Source: Nectonema munidae (lineage: Eukaryota; Nematomorpha; Nectonematoida; Nectonematidae). From it: 64,000 bases of DNA. The stretch covers positions 186,001 to 250,000 of the forward strand of contig JAUIRK010000964.1 of the NCBI GenBank assembly GCA_030549495.1, read 5' to 3'. Of the stretch, positions 24,601 through 39,800 are shown one piece after another. Made by a program: the position numbers and the translations under genes. The notes under the pieces are model-generated. The model was not told the origin of the DNA. It made no database searches and was given only the letters and a program-made list of their open reading frames with translations. Position 1 is the first letter of the stretch. Each line of letters opens with the position of its first letter.

Positions 24601-27600
24601 TTGCAACACATTTTCTAAGATTTATCTCTAAAACCTTTTCTACTATTTTAATTCCATGTTCCAAAAAATTAATAAATCTGTAGTTACAACATTTCTAATT
24701 GAGCACTTTCCTCTGTGGATAGGCATAAGAAAGTTCTTATTAAATGAATCAAGAACAGTTTTACCATCCAACATCAGCAGAGATACAACTGCTTTCCTAC
24801 ATAATTCGCACGCTACGCCCCTAAGCCTTACAATTCTTAATTTTACATAGTAATTTATTCATTTCATCATCAGTTGCTTTCTCACAAAGTATCTTCCCCA
24901 TAGTATTCAATTATTCTAGGCAATTAATTTTCCTTGATAAATAGCTATAACAAGATATCCAACCAGATCCTTCAAAACTACTCATTAGTCCCAGAGATCC
25001 TTGATTCCGAGATCCGAAGACTATTTTTATCAGTTAAAAATCTTCATTACAATAAATCTTTCTCTCTTACGTCTCACGTAACATTATTTGCAGAAGTATA
25101 GAAGTCGTGAATAAATATATATCGCGCCTTGATTTTATACTCTTTTATAACACTGGATATATAATGAAAAATTAACGAAATCAACACAATCGCCAACGTT
25201 AAAATGTATAATCGTAAAGTTCAAAAATTTTATTTCTTTATCGTTATTAACGAAAGCGATTACGACAACGAAAATTCAAAGAAAATGTCGTTATTTTCCC
25301 AACTCACCGAGTGTATATTTATGCAAAATATTTTTATTTCAATGTTCGTTCTAGGTAATTAAGCATATGAAATCTAAAAATACAAAAAATGTTAAGATAG
25401 TTACAAAATTAAGAAATTTTTAAGATAGGATGGAACACTTTAAGGCAAAAAATAATACAACAAAAAGAGATAAAATAAAGTTAACTCAGTTTTAAAATTA
25501 GATTTGTGAAAATTAGTATAAAATAGAAATTTATGTAGTAGAAAAACTTATTACGTATATATAATTTTTTAGAGCAAAAAAATAAATCATAACCAAAAAG
25601 TTATATTGTCGTTAAAGGGAGCATATCATTTTATTGATGATGTGCTCCATATATAATATATAAAAGTAAATTGAAAAGAAACTCAAGGGGAAACTTAAAA
25701 AAGTAAAATATACACATGTTTATGAACCTGAAAAAGTGGACTCAGTGAAACTGAAAGCTGAGATTGGAAATAATGAAGAGAGCAAATACCAACCTCCGAA
25801 CCTTAAAACTAAAGATGGAGTATTGTCAGTTTGAAAAAAAGAAGAGTGTCTATTTTTTTATTGTAGCAAGAAACAAGATGAAAAAAGATTCAACAAATTT
25901 ATTAAAAAACTTTATTTTGAATGAAAAGCTGTGAAGCAATGCATATGTAGAGCCACGTTACACTTGGTGCATCTTTTTTTAGTACCTTTTTTACAAAACA
26001 CACATATTTTTTGAGTAGGAAGATTGCCAAAGTCATGGTCTTTTTGATCAAGTCTAATGTCATTGCTAACTTTATTTGTAAAAAAAGGAATTTGAATTTT
26101 GTTTGCAGAATTTTGCAGAAGATATGTGTTAACAATTTCACGTATGAACCCAAGTTGATCCAGAGGTTTATCTTTATACAGACAACTTTTTTTGTACAAA
26201 AACCAAGAATTTTGTAGCGATGCGTGAAATAAAAATCGGAAGAAAGGCCACCACCACTTCTTTAAACGTATGCTCATTTGGTATTGTGTAACATTTTGAT
26301 TTGATCTGTCCACTCCACCCATCAATTTGTTATATTCTGCTATACCATTTGGTTGTTGTATGTATATAATTTTTTTTGTTGAAGAGCACCATCTTTTAAT
26401 TTTTTTTGTTGAAGAGCACCATCTTTTAATTTTTTTTATTGGCTTTACTCCTAGGCAGGTGGATGCAAGATTCACTACGTTATTATCCCTCCAGGTTATA
26501 ACAATTATTTTAGAACTTGCGTCATAGCGATAATCAAAATTACCTCTTTTTTTTTTAAGTAAGCATTTTTTATTAAGAATTGGACATTTCTGCAACCTAT
26601 CACTTCTTATTACACCTGTGGCGTGAAATCCCTTCTTTCTTAGAAGTTCGAACAAATGCAAGGAGCAGAAGTAATTATCCATTATCAGGTGGTAATTACT
26701 TTGTGGTAAAAGATTAGCGAATTTCATTACCACACTACCTCCTATTCCTAATTCTTTGTTATATACTTCAGATTTACCCGCATATGGTGAAATAGAAATA
26801 ATGTAGCCATCTGAAGTGCACATTGTCCACGTCTTATACCCGAATCTAATAGGCTTTCCTTTCATAAATTGTTTAGAAGGATGCTTGCCGTAATATTCAA
26901 TCATGGATTCATCAATACTAATATTTTTCGATTCAGGCATATAACGTAAAAAACGAAGGTTTATTTTGTCATAAAAAGGCTTTATTTTTGCCAACTTATT
27001 ACCGCATTCTAGGCACTGGTTATCAGCTAAATGAATATAGCTAAGAATTTTCTCAAAGCGATTACGACTAAATGCTTTAGCTATCGCTATGTTATGTATA
27101 TCGTCTTTTTGCTCCCAAAACATTCTAGTTCTGCAAACTGGGCTGTAACCACTTATCATAAGAACACTTAAAAAAAGCTTCAACTTCAGATTTATCCATA
27201 CTAAAATTTAAATCCCCCTTATCCCTTTTAGCATACAAGATTGTCTGTTGTAGAATAAATTCCATAATTTCATCATCAAAAAAAAGCTCAAAATATTTTA
27301 CTGGGGAAAATGAGTTTATATCATCTAGAGAGGCTTGAATGCGGGAATCGTTATTACACAATATACTTTTTATGTCAATTTTTTTCCATTTTCTTGAGTC
27401 TGGAGTTCTTTTATCTATCATAGTATCATCTTCATCGCCGCATAACTCCTTCGAACCATCGATATTATTTAAAACCAAACTTGCACTAGCATTCAATTGT
27501 TTTCCCGAAAGGTTGTCGATTGAAAGTTCATAATCTTCATCACCACTGTCAACATCGCTTATGTATGAATTTTCTGGAGGACAAATGTAAATTTGAGCAG

Positions 27601-27712
27601 AAGAAAATTCACTATCAGTCAAAAATGATATGGCTTCATTCACATTCATATTCTGAAACATTTATTAGTATAAAAACTCTCGTTATAACCTTACTACACA
27701 CGGACATAACAC

Positions 27713-27811
<99 letters not shown>

Positions 27812-30800
27812 CATTCTATTCTCTTTTACATAAATACACACACATACATATAGACGAGCAAAAAATTGGTATACTTACGAAAAAAGAAATTAAAAAGAAA
27901 ATTTAGATTCAGAAATTCAGTGAATGTTTCAGAAAAGTAAAAAGAAATAAAGAAAATTGAAAAAGATCGAGGTAGTCGTAATCGAATACGGATCAAAAGG
28001 CAGTGCAGTAATTTTGGCCTTGAAAGATACTTTACGTTTTGTATCACATCAATATTACTGTCGCATTTGGAACTTCAAAATAAAAATTTAAACAATATTC
28101 TGTACAAAGAACAAATGATAAACAAACGATAAACTTTTCTTCTAGAAAAACTCCATTACATTATTGTTTACATTGATTATGTGCAATCAAGGTCACATAG
28201 TTACTGCGTAAATTTATACGGTAATGAAGCCTGCACTTAAAAATGGTATATTAGGATCTTGTTGTAACGAGTTTTATTGTCGATTGGCCAGATAAAAGTG
28301 AACACAGAGATTTTTTCGGAAATTACATAATTGACCTTGATTATGTAGTCTTTTGTGACAATATAACTTAAAAGTTATATTTTATTTTGTTGATTCAAAG
28401 AACTCCAAAAATATTTTTTTTTTAATTCTGAGTTTTAGGTTCTCCTTATTACACTCTAATTTAGTTATAAAGATTGCATCGAGGCTTAATGTCTGCTTTA
28501 TCGTGCCATAGTTTTGGTACTGGTAAAATAGTAATTATTTTGTAACTGGTTTTCATACTGGAGCTCATTATTTCTATTTTGAAGATATGTGCCCCAATAA
28601 ATCAACAGGTTTATTTAACAAAACTGTCATTAAGGTCTTTAGATTAAAAAATATATGAAAAAACGTTTTTGTGTTAAGAAATTTTATAGTAAAAAAAACA
28701 TAACTTTTAAGTTAGGATGTCATTAATGGGTTAAATTCCCCCTTTTTTTTTTACTTAAAAAAGTAAGATTGATATGTTTATATAAGAAAGAGAATAAGAA
28801 GAAATGCATTTTGAGAATTTTGTATTTTACGTGCACGTTAAAATACCAAGCATTGACATTGCTTCTTACTAAAATAGTATTTTCGGAAATTTATGTTGAA
28901 GTGTGGGAAAGGTTGCTTAGAAAAGCCGGGAAAATAAGATATCGCAGATTTAAAAATATCGCATAGATCTAACACATATGTGGGCTTGGATATGTAGCAT
29001 AAAAAATTAAAATATTATTTACTTTAATTGGGGGGCCCTTGAGCTTAGGTTTGATGTTGAAATCGTTGCCAGCAAAGTCACTACTTTCGGAATGCTTATT
29101 TGTGATTCCATCAAGGTAGGAACTAAAAATTAGCAAAGTTTCGCCATCATCTTCGCATTTAATGATTGATTCTTTATTTAAGGCAAGAATTTGAAGTGAA
29201 ACCTTTTGTGAAATTTAAAGAATAAAGTTCTATAGTGCAAATGTGAAGCTTCAAAAGTTAAAAAGAACAAGATACAAGAAGTTCAAACATATATCTTTGA
29301 TTGGTTGATTTTAATACAATTTTTTTGATAGTTAAAATGAGTCAAGAAAAAAATATGATTATACATCGGCTAAAGGATTAATGAAGGGTTAGCTAACATA
29401 TACCGAAAGCCACTAGATTTGAATCTATTTAAAAAAGACTTCATTTATCTTACGCAAAATTAAATGGTAAGAAAACGGAATTAATTCCTTTGTATTTGGG
29501 CTGCTTTTAAAAAACAGTCTCAATATCTCATTTAATAATAAGATGAATACGAGTAAATGCATGTCAAAATCATACAATCAGAAAAAACGGGTGAACTTTT
29601 TCAGTTTAAATAACTAAATTATAATATTGACAAGGAGATTTGAATTTTGCTTGAAATCGTAAAGCAAATGAAAATATATTGATTGTGGTGATTTGTGAGT
29701 TAATAATTTTATTTAATATGATTAATTATATTATTACTACAAGTTACTTAAGATTGTAAGAACAATGTTATATATTAACACAATTAAAACAATAAATATA
29801 AAATAATTCAAATGAATGAAAGGAATACAGAAAAGCCTTTTAGGGAGTATTTCTGTACCCCTAATGCTAATGAAGAAAATATTTATAATCGAGGTTAGAA
29901 GGAAACCTGAAACAAAAATTTAGCACCAGAGTAGAAAAAGCAATCTAAAAAGGTAGTCGCACTTTCAAATCGAACTACACTCAAAAAAATGGTAAGAAAC
30001 CAGGATAAAGAGATCATTTTTGACAGTCCCAGAGACGTTAATTTCATATGTACATCAGGGAAGTATTCTTTGAGCAATTCATCAAAAACAGATTGGTCAA
30101 TCAAAGCTCCTATCACCTAAATACAAGAACATGAACGTTTATGACACACAAAAATATCCCAAATTTAAGGATTACATCCCAATATGCAAAACAAATTTAC
30201 CAAAAATAAAATGTTTCTTTATCATAGAATTTTTGCCTACCGCTATAATTTTGGAATCCATGTTAAAGGTTTTGAAATCGATTAACGAAAAGTGGTCTTG
30301 ATTAAGATATATATATATTATAAATATTGATACTTAGCACCTTTACATCATTGTGATTAGTCTAGTTTTCCCCTTGTTTTAATATAGAGAAATTTTCTCA
30401 ATAAATGAATGAAGTTATGTGATAAGGACATTGTGCAGTAAAACCGATCTGATTCTTTTTTATTGTCCAAAGGACCATTCTAAAGGGTTATGTACTTCGA
30501 GATTGGGTAACATGAAAACCACGTTTAGCATTTATCTGTCGATTCTTAGATATAAAGCGCAGTAGCGGATTCAAAAGGGGGCGATCTCACCCTCCCTTCC
30601 ATTGTCGATTTTATAGAATAAATGAGTATAGTTCAATCAAAATTAGTTTGATTTTGTGAAAGAAGAGTTGTATTTCAGAGCTGTAACATGAAATGAGTAA
30701 ATATTGATTGTGTAACACGAGTAATACTCTAGGCATGCAATTCTGAAAAAAAGTTATAAAATGATCCTGGGTTAAATTATCTTCTAGATGCGCTCCAGAT

Positions 30801-33800
30801 CCAGTGAAGTAGTAGGTTAACAAATTAGGGGAGGATTTTATAAATTCTTTATCGTAGATTTATACCGGAGCATCTCTATTTATCCTTGAAGTATACAATT
30901 ATTACATAGTAGGCCTAATTGTTCGCAACAAGGCAGTCTATTGGAACTCGAAGCAATAGTAAGATCTTGTGAAATTGAAAGCAAAAATAAAAATGACATT
31001 AAAAATTGTTGGACACCTCTTTTAGATTAGATTATATACTACTTTCCTTATCGTGGGTAAAACATTCTATTTACTCATTGCGTTCCATCTATTCACATGT
31101 GATTTAGCATTTTTCGTTTAAAACGATCGAAACACGAAGAAAAAGAGCGTAACTGCATATCCGTTATATTTTATTGTGTTTAAGAATTCAGAAAATTTAA
31201 CGCTAACTTTAACCCCAACTAGTATTAAAGGAACCCTCAAACTAAGAGTACACATCAAAAAATATGTTAAAAATAAGAAGCAAAAACGTTTCCTTTTTTC
31301 TTCAAAATCCATTTGAATATAACATTAATTGTTACAAAGATATAGGATCAAAATAAGCTCATTACGAAATAAAAGCTTACTTTAGTATTGTAATATTCGG
31401 GTAATAAGCGCTCACATATCGCAACCAATAACCAAAAAGCTTTTTCTTCAGATTCAGTAAATAAAATAAGGACGGATGACACAATGTTCATTGCTTGGCA
31501 GTAGCCAACGTTCGGATTTCGCCAAGCATACGCAGTTAAAATGTTGCGCAAAGCAGAAATGCCAATGCTCGATTGGAATAGAGGATGCTCTGGAAGAGAT
31601 CTATAAGTAATTAGATCAACGCTTTAATTGACGAATCAATGTTCTGAAACATATTATCCCCACACCCCCAATTTTAAAAATTAATATATTTCCGACTTGC
31701 AGAGGCGAAAAGGGACAATTATTTAGTTAATATAATCAATAATAATATAGCTATGTTTGTCTTTAATTACCCAGTCAAATATTTTCTTAAAAATGAGTTA
31801 AATATGCAGTGTGTGACACAGTTATAAAACATATTGTTGGTTCAATTACTAGTTCATTTAACTCAACTCCATCTTTCTTAAATATATCACTACTGTAGGG
31901 CTGTTAAAGTCAATAGTCAATTTTTATAATTATAAATCCCATTAGTGCCCAATGTTCCTCTAGACTCTCTAGAGAAGGGGCCGGGAACCTTTTTGACTAA
32001 AAGAGCCTAAAAACACTTATTTTAAAATTTAATCCTCTGAGAGCCATATTTATTTTTAAATACTGATTACAACTAAATGGAAAAAGAAGACCAACAATTT
32101 TATAGTATAATAAGACTCTGAATTTATTTTAAACAACATTGTTATATCGAAGTTATTTATTAATAAGCAAAGTCTGCATCTTCATCAGTTTTATTTGTGT
32201 CATCGTGATTCGTAATGATGACGAAATTAAGAGTGTGGCAAGAAGGATATGCATTATCGCAATACCTCCCTTTATCCTGAATGCCACCTGATTTATCTGA
32301 GAGCCAGATGCAGTCATCAAAAGAGCCATGTCTGGCTCGCGAGCTATAGGTTCCTGACCTCTGCTCTAGAGAAACAATTTTTTATGTTAATTATTTTCAC
32401 ATTCAAGCACCACGCTCAAAAAAATTGAGAGTTTCATATTAAAATACAAAAAGGATTTATAACGTTTTATTAAGGAAAATCAAAAAAATATTCTGACATG
32501 ATTTTTTTCAACTACTAACTTCATAATTTTTTTTATTTCAAGGTTAACATTCAGAAACCTCTCTATATTTGTGTATAACATTCATCTTATAAAACCATAT
32601 GTAAGAAAACATTTTAAATAAAGTATTTTTCTAAAATTACATCGGAAAAACATTTGTCTTCATTTTTTATCTTATAGAATTTTGAAAATCTATCATGTTC
32701 CTCTAGAGTCTAGACGAACATTGGGCATACACGGAACTTTGTCTAATTATCACACTTGGAAAGTTTAAAAATGAGAAAGTTAATTATTTATTATGATAAT
32801 TGAAAAAACAATTAGGATGCAATCTAACGTTACAAGTAGCACACATTTTTACTGTATTTTTTTTACATAGCATGCATCTTCCTTGGCTTTTCGCTGAAAT
32901 AGGATGATGTAAACCAAACGTTCAAGGTAGTCAATCTTCTTCCACTTGGCCCTGATGTATTGTGATTTCTCCTTTTAGTGAATAACTCATGGACTATATC
33001 TCGAGTGAATGTTAAAAGGTCTTTATTTGGAAAGCCATCAAGTTCAACGTAGAGTCTCCAAGCTGCTACAGTTGCAATACTAAGTGTGTTTATAAAAAGT
33101 GGCCAATACCACTTTTTGGATTTGATAATTGGGGGGTATTGGCTAACAAAACGATCTAGTAAATCCACACCTCCCATTCCAATATTATATTCGTGAAAGC
33201 ATGCTGGCTGAGAAATTTCTACTCTTTTTTTCATTTTCTTGCTGTATCTTTTTGTTGCAAATATTGGATCGATTGTAAGATAGTTTGATCCAATCAATAC
33301 AACTTTGATATCTTTCCATTCTACAATGGCAACATCTCCATCACTATAACAATCATAAAAACTTCTATCTTCATTTCTGTTCATTTTTTAATGGTATCAG
33401 TGGGCACTTTTTGATACGGTTTTCTCTAAGAGTACCAATGGCGTTAAATCCTTTTCTTTTAAGTTCTTTTAAAAGATCATACGAATTGAAAAAGTTGTCC
33501 AAAAAAAGATAATGGCAAGAAGGATTTTCAATAACTTGTGACAAAAGATTTATAACATTTCTTCCCAAGCTATGAAACTTGTGATTGCTTGAAGAACCAG
33601 TGTATGTTTCAAAACAAAAGGGATAACCTGTTGATGAAGCAAGGAACCAATTTTTGGACCCAAATTTGATTGGCTTTCCTTTCAAAAACATTTTACCGGA
33701 ATGTTTTCCAAAGAAAGGTACCATCTGCTCGTCAATGCAGAGTTTTTCGCTGAAAACACAAAACTGTTGTAAAGCCTTGTTAAAAAGGTTATGTAAGTTT

Positions 33801-36800
33801 TGAATTTTCGAAAGTTTATTATTTTTTTCAAAATTTTCATTATCTGCAAAATGGATGTATGCTTTTATCTCTTCGAATCTGTTTCTTGACATCTGTTTTG
33901 CTACAAGTTCACAACAAACATCATCATCTTTCTTCCAATACATTCTCTGACGAGGTCTGGTGTTGTAGCCTGTCAACAAAACTATCCCAATAAACTTGTG
34001 TAGCATCCAATACATGATTTTTCTGTGCAGCATATCTATTTGATTCTTCCAATATCATTTTCAATATATCATCATTATAAAACAACTTGAACAGTTCAGC
34101 TGGTGATTTGTCTTTCGATTCAGAATTTTTAAACTTTATGGGAGTCATACTTTCATTTCTAATTGGCTCTAAATATTTTGGTTTTTTCCACTTGAGTAGT
34201 TCTTCCTTCACTTTTTTAGAAAAAGACGAGACTTTCACATTGGTTTTTAGGAGTCTAAAAAACATCCAGTTTGCCTGAAACATCGTTTGGTAAAAGTTGT
34301 TATTGAATCATTATCATCTTCTTCCTCCAAGTCAGTCAAAATTCCATCACCTGTTTCAGGTGGCAGAATTACTATACTTGTATTATTTTCATCGTCACAC
34401 TCTAATAAGGTATCAATAGCTTCTGAAAGAGTAAGCATTGAAACGATCTCTTCATTTTCATTGTTATTATCACTTTCACAGATAATGAAACAAAATCAAA
34501 GTAATGAAGAGGAAAAAATAATTTTTATAAAGGAGAGCAAACAAAGTGATTGATGTGCTTGCATAGCACTTGTGTCATTTTTGATAAATTGAATACGTAA
34601 AGTAGTTTATCAAAACTAGAATGTCTATCTTTTTAATAATGTATGCGTGTGCCCATTGTTCCTCTACAGGAACATCCTGTGTCTTTCTTATTTAATTTTT
34701 GATCTAAATTTTTTTTATTTTAGTTCAATTAAATTTAAAACTAGACTACTTCACAAGTTTAAACACTTTTTTCCATACTTTTTATTAAGCTGGGCACTAA
34801 TGGGTTAAGATTTTTGAAATTGGTTGAAGAACTACTATAAAATACATTTTTTAATTTTAAAATTTTATAGGCCATAAAGTCTATTTTTTAGATAAGTCAA
34901 TTTTTTATTTCACAATTTTTTTAATATTTTTTGAGACTAATCTTTTTCAAGTTTTAATAATGGTTCGTTCCCAAAATGAAAAAATACAGACTTGACTTGC
35001 CTAGCTCTTCGAATACAAACAATATTGAAACAAACTTAAAACAAGCCAATAAGGCGTTTTCTAGGAAATGGGCAAGATGCTTTCTAGAATCTAATACTGT
35101 AAAGTAAGAAATTTTCAAGAGTAATTTATTTTGCCAAATTCTCGAACACAAAAATTAACTTAATTTACAGAGTTGCAAGTTTTTTATGTGAAATTTTTTA
35201 TAACATTTAAAATCTTTCATATATAAATTAAAAATCTCTGTAATTCCGATTTAAGTTGACAGAAAGTAAAAACCCATTTTTACGCTAAATATCTATAATT
35301 TTAGAAATGTTAAATTGTGAAATTAAAGTACTTTACAGTATTCAAGTTCACAAGCTCTCCCGCCCATCAACTAAAAGGTTGTCTGATTTGAGATACAATT
35401 CCTCCACTTTCTTCCAGTAGAGTAATCGTTATTGATATTGCTAATGATTTACTCACTTATATAAACGATTTCATACTGGGTAAAAAATTTTCTTAATGGT
35501 TGGTGGAAGCACTGCTAGAGATTTTAATTTCGTAGATGAATTTCTGCGTTGAATTGTTGTTCCTGAAAATAGATCGCTTTTTAGTACTCTGCCATTTGAA
35601 GAACACCTGCATTCAGAAAAGTTAGTTCGATTAGTAGACAATCTTTCAAGAGTTTTCAATGTTGATAAAGAAGGATTTCTAATCTTTTCAACTGATGCTG
35701 CTCAATAGAATATAGCAGATGATAAATCTATCTATGCCAGATGTTGAATCTAGAAAAAAACCTAAAAAGGATTTATATAGCACTGCCAGAGCTATATGGG
35801 TTCATATCCTTTGTTTTTGGTCTTTGATTTAATTTGATTAAGATTCCCATTTCCTAAGAAGTTTGTTGCGCTTAGAAAAAAAGATAAGAAAACCTGTGAT
35901 GAAAGAAAATAATATTAGTTATTGATAAAAATGATATAAATCAATATTTATTGATTATTTTAAGAGGGTTAGTGGTTTTTTGGCAGTATAATCACTTCTC
36001 CTAGCCAGAAATTCTTACTATCCCTGAGCATATGAATTTACCTTTTGTAATTAAGCACATTTTCCCAAAAAAGACGATAATATAAAAAAAATTGCCTAAA
36101 AACCCAAAAAGTTTTGTGTATACTTGTGAAAAAGTAGTGCAAAAGAAAAAAATAAAACTATTTAGCGAAAAGGTAAAGTTGTAGGTATGTATAAAATATA
36201 AATATGGAGTACCTGTGTAAATCTCTTTCAATTTCATCGACCACTAAACAATGTTTGCCTTCACTCTGTTTTAGGAGTTTATGATAGTAATTCGGATTTA
36301 AATGCATCTAAAAAAAGAAAAAAATCTCATACTCATATAAAAAATTTTATAATAAATAATAATCTGAAGGGGGTTACGAAATAGATAACAATATTTAAAA
36401 ATTGGGCTAAAAATATATATATAAGTTGCACAACCTAAAGAAGTTGAAGACAGGAGACACGATCTCATAATTTTTAGACACTTTATTCCAAAATCTCAAA
36501 AAAATGAGAACGTGCGACAACGCCTCATAATTTTATTAGATATAATCAATTTTATACCTAGGTTTTCCTTTGTATTTAATTTGATACTTTTTTATAATGA
36601 GGTTGGTTCGGTGTTTGACTTGATATAATAAAATGGGAGAGACGAGTGGCTTAAAATCTTTGTGTTTTTGTAGAGGGATTTAACAAAACGATTTCTAATG
36701 ATCTATAGTTATAATGGATTATGACGAAATATTATAGTGTTCAACGTTACCGCATAAAGTTTAAATAAAAATATCAATACTTTTTTAAATGTAAATTAGG

Positions 36801-39800
36801 GAACCAAATTCCGGGTCCTGATTTCGAAGTAAATCTTAAATTGAATACTTTTAGTTACAATTGTAACTTTATAAGAAAATCCAAGTTCAACGCCGTAATT
36901 GATAGAAATCAATACGAATTTCCTTTGTTTCCACAGCCCATATTTCAAAAGAAAAGATTGGTACGTTACTCTAAATTATTTGAATGATAGAGCATTATCG
37001 GCTCTCTCACTTTTAAAAGTTATCGCCGACTCATCATGACCGGTGCAAGTTTACACACTTCTATGCTTCAAAGGCGAACAGATCTTTCAGAAGCCTACGG
37101 TTCTCAAATCAACTCTCTTACTGTTAGCAACCAAAAACATTCTTTTAAAAATTTATGATTATTTTAGGATTTGAACACAAGGCCTTTTACTTCACAGAGC
37201 TAACCTTTTATTTGAACGTTCTAAAAGGCATACATATATGTATATAAGGAAGAAAGATTTATATACTTGGGAATCTGCTCCACAAAAGATAGCCCATAGC
37301 TCGCCTCTAAGTGAGTTAGGGATGCCTTTTGCAACAAGATCTTTTAAGTCTTTTGTACGATACATGCACGTTCCTCTACCAAACTCATTGAAGTGTATGG
37401 CCCAGAGGTGTTCTTTTATGCTTTCTTTAACAGCCACAGCAGGGGATATAATAGGATGTGATTGGTTTTTAAAAGCTTCATTTTTATAAGCTAAAATTGA
37501 GATTATTAAAAAATCGTTATTTCATACTTTTTAACTTCATATAAGAACATAACTTTATCAAAAATAAGAATTAGAAAAAAGAATTACACGCTGTTAGAAA
37601 CGAAACCAGAAAATTAAAGGAGAAACATTCATTTTAAGTATTTTTGAAGGTACTTACTATTCAGCAATGGAGTTGGAGAAATGGCAGCTGAAGTTAAATC
37701 TTTATCACACTCACGAAGGGTATTAGATAAGTTCGTTTGCGCGTCATTAGGATATAACCTAAATACATAAACAATTCATAAGAAAAGATAATGATGATAT
37801 TAAAATATGAGTATGAAAATTAAAAACACAATATTCCAATCATAAAAATGGAAAAAGAAAAACTTAGAAAGGTAAATATTTTTAGTGATGCAACGATCCC
37901 AAAATTTTGTAGGATTTAATAAAGTTAGTTACAGTTTTGAAAAATCAGACTTAACGAATTCAGTATTCATTCAACAATATGTAAGTTTATCAGAGACACT
38001 TTTAAAAATATATAATACACTTTTAAATAAAAGTTGTTCTTCTTTTAGAATTTAGATCGAACGCTAATCTCTATGGAGTCAAGTGTTTACCTTTGAATAA
38101 AACCTTCCTCCATATGCAATATTTTCTTTACTTGAGTTTTACAATCCTTTAAAGCTTACATCACAAATCTTTAACTAATTTAGATTTTTTTCTTTTAATT
38201 TTTGCAAAATTCGAGATAATAATATGTAAAGCTAGTAGAATTTAGGGTAACGGGTTTCTCATCACTCATTTTTATTCAGCGCTTTAGAACATCGGAATAA
38301 AAGTATCAGGAAGGAAAATATTTAGCTTTTTTGTTGCTGCTTGTTTATAAAACATGTATGATGATCGAATTATAGAATGTAATGATCATTCGAATACATG
38401 ATAATGTAAGATAAGAGAATAAAAGAAGGAATGCAGACTTTCGAATCAATCAAACATCAGGCCAAGCTGCTCTGAAATTCTTATCGAACATATTTTACAG
38501 ACGATGCGTGAGAGCTATATAATAATAGTCCATTGCTTCAATATGCACACAATAAGTAAGCAATGTTTATCACAATGTCTCCTCTTTTAAACACATGTTG
38601 ATGATCCACTAAATTTTCTCATCTTCTGTCACAGTGATTCTATTTCTCTTTCTGTCTCCTCTGTTTTTCTCTTCCGCTTTCGCTTCTAAAACTCAATCAT
38701 TCACTCAAGCTCACTTCTTTCATTCAAGCCCTCTTCTCTTGTTAAGCTCTCTTCTCTCCAGTGACGTAGCTAGGCTGGGGCATGAGGGGCCTTGTCCACA
38801 CTCCTATGTACCGCATGGTGCCCCATGCATCTTATGCGATATCAGTTTTTGAAAATTTTTCCAATGAAAGGGTCAAGAAAGTATAAATAATGTTGCGCAA
38901 GTTTTTTATTTTTAAATTGTGCCCTTCTATCAACTTTTTTTGGCTACACCATTGCTTCTGTCTAATTTGCATTTAGAGTTAAATTAAAATAGTTTTCAAT
39001 CGTTACAATTCTATATCAATGAATATTGTTAGACTCGCGCTAAGAATTTTTTTTCAACAAAAGTGACTTAATCTTTATCACTACGTTTGTTACATTTGAA
39101 AACTTGAACTTTTTTTCAAAAGTTATTTGAGAATGAATATTTTGACTATCTATTCAGTTTAAAAGCAAGAATACTCTATTTGCTTAATAGAGCAGAGATA
39201 TTTTTTATAATGTTCGATTGTTAAATTTTATAAGTAACTGTACATAATTGATTAAATCATTTTTTTTAAGAAAATTTGTTGATTATTATAATAAAAATAT
39301 AATATCGAAACAAAATGTTTCAGTGGTTAAAAATGTACTTGATCTATTTTTGACAGCTGTCAGAATTTTATTTGTAGACAGAAATATTCAAAAAAACGCA
39401 ATGATTTTCTTTTCTTGTATACTTTGATTTATGTTAGTTTGGTCCTCGGACATTTAGCCCCATTATTTTCTTAAGACAGTTCGTCCCATGGACAATTCGC
39501 CCCATTATTTTCATAAGACATTTTGTTTCATGGACAATTCTAAAAAATTAAGAGATAAAATGATTAATTTGAAATAATTTAATAGAGATAAAATAAACAA
39601 TAATATAAAATTTTTAATAATTTTACACATATAATAAGCAAAGATGGATGAAACAAATAGCCTATGATTGGCCCAGGGGGCAAATTATCTATGGGACGAA
39701 ATGTCTGTCGACCGTTAGTTTAAATAATTTTTTAATTATAAGGGTTAGCTACTTAAACGTTGGCTTTTGCTGCTTATAAAAACTTGAAAATATCAAATAA

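Noticed and set aside
25575-25625. Left terminus of piggyBac element 1
   Set aside because: The sequence resembles the right end in direct rather than inverted orientation, so it cannot be its partner end as written.
27520-27906. 128-residue frame across the CA repeat
   Set aside because: Mostly Thr-His from translating (CA)n; overlaps the piggyBac N-terminal gene on the other strand.
38634-38852. Frame starting with a signal-peptide-like [17 protein letters not shown]
   Set aside because: Derived from a CT-rich tract and running into a MITE at 38759; no support as a gene.
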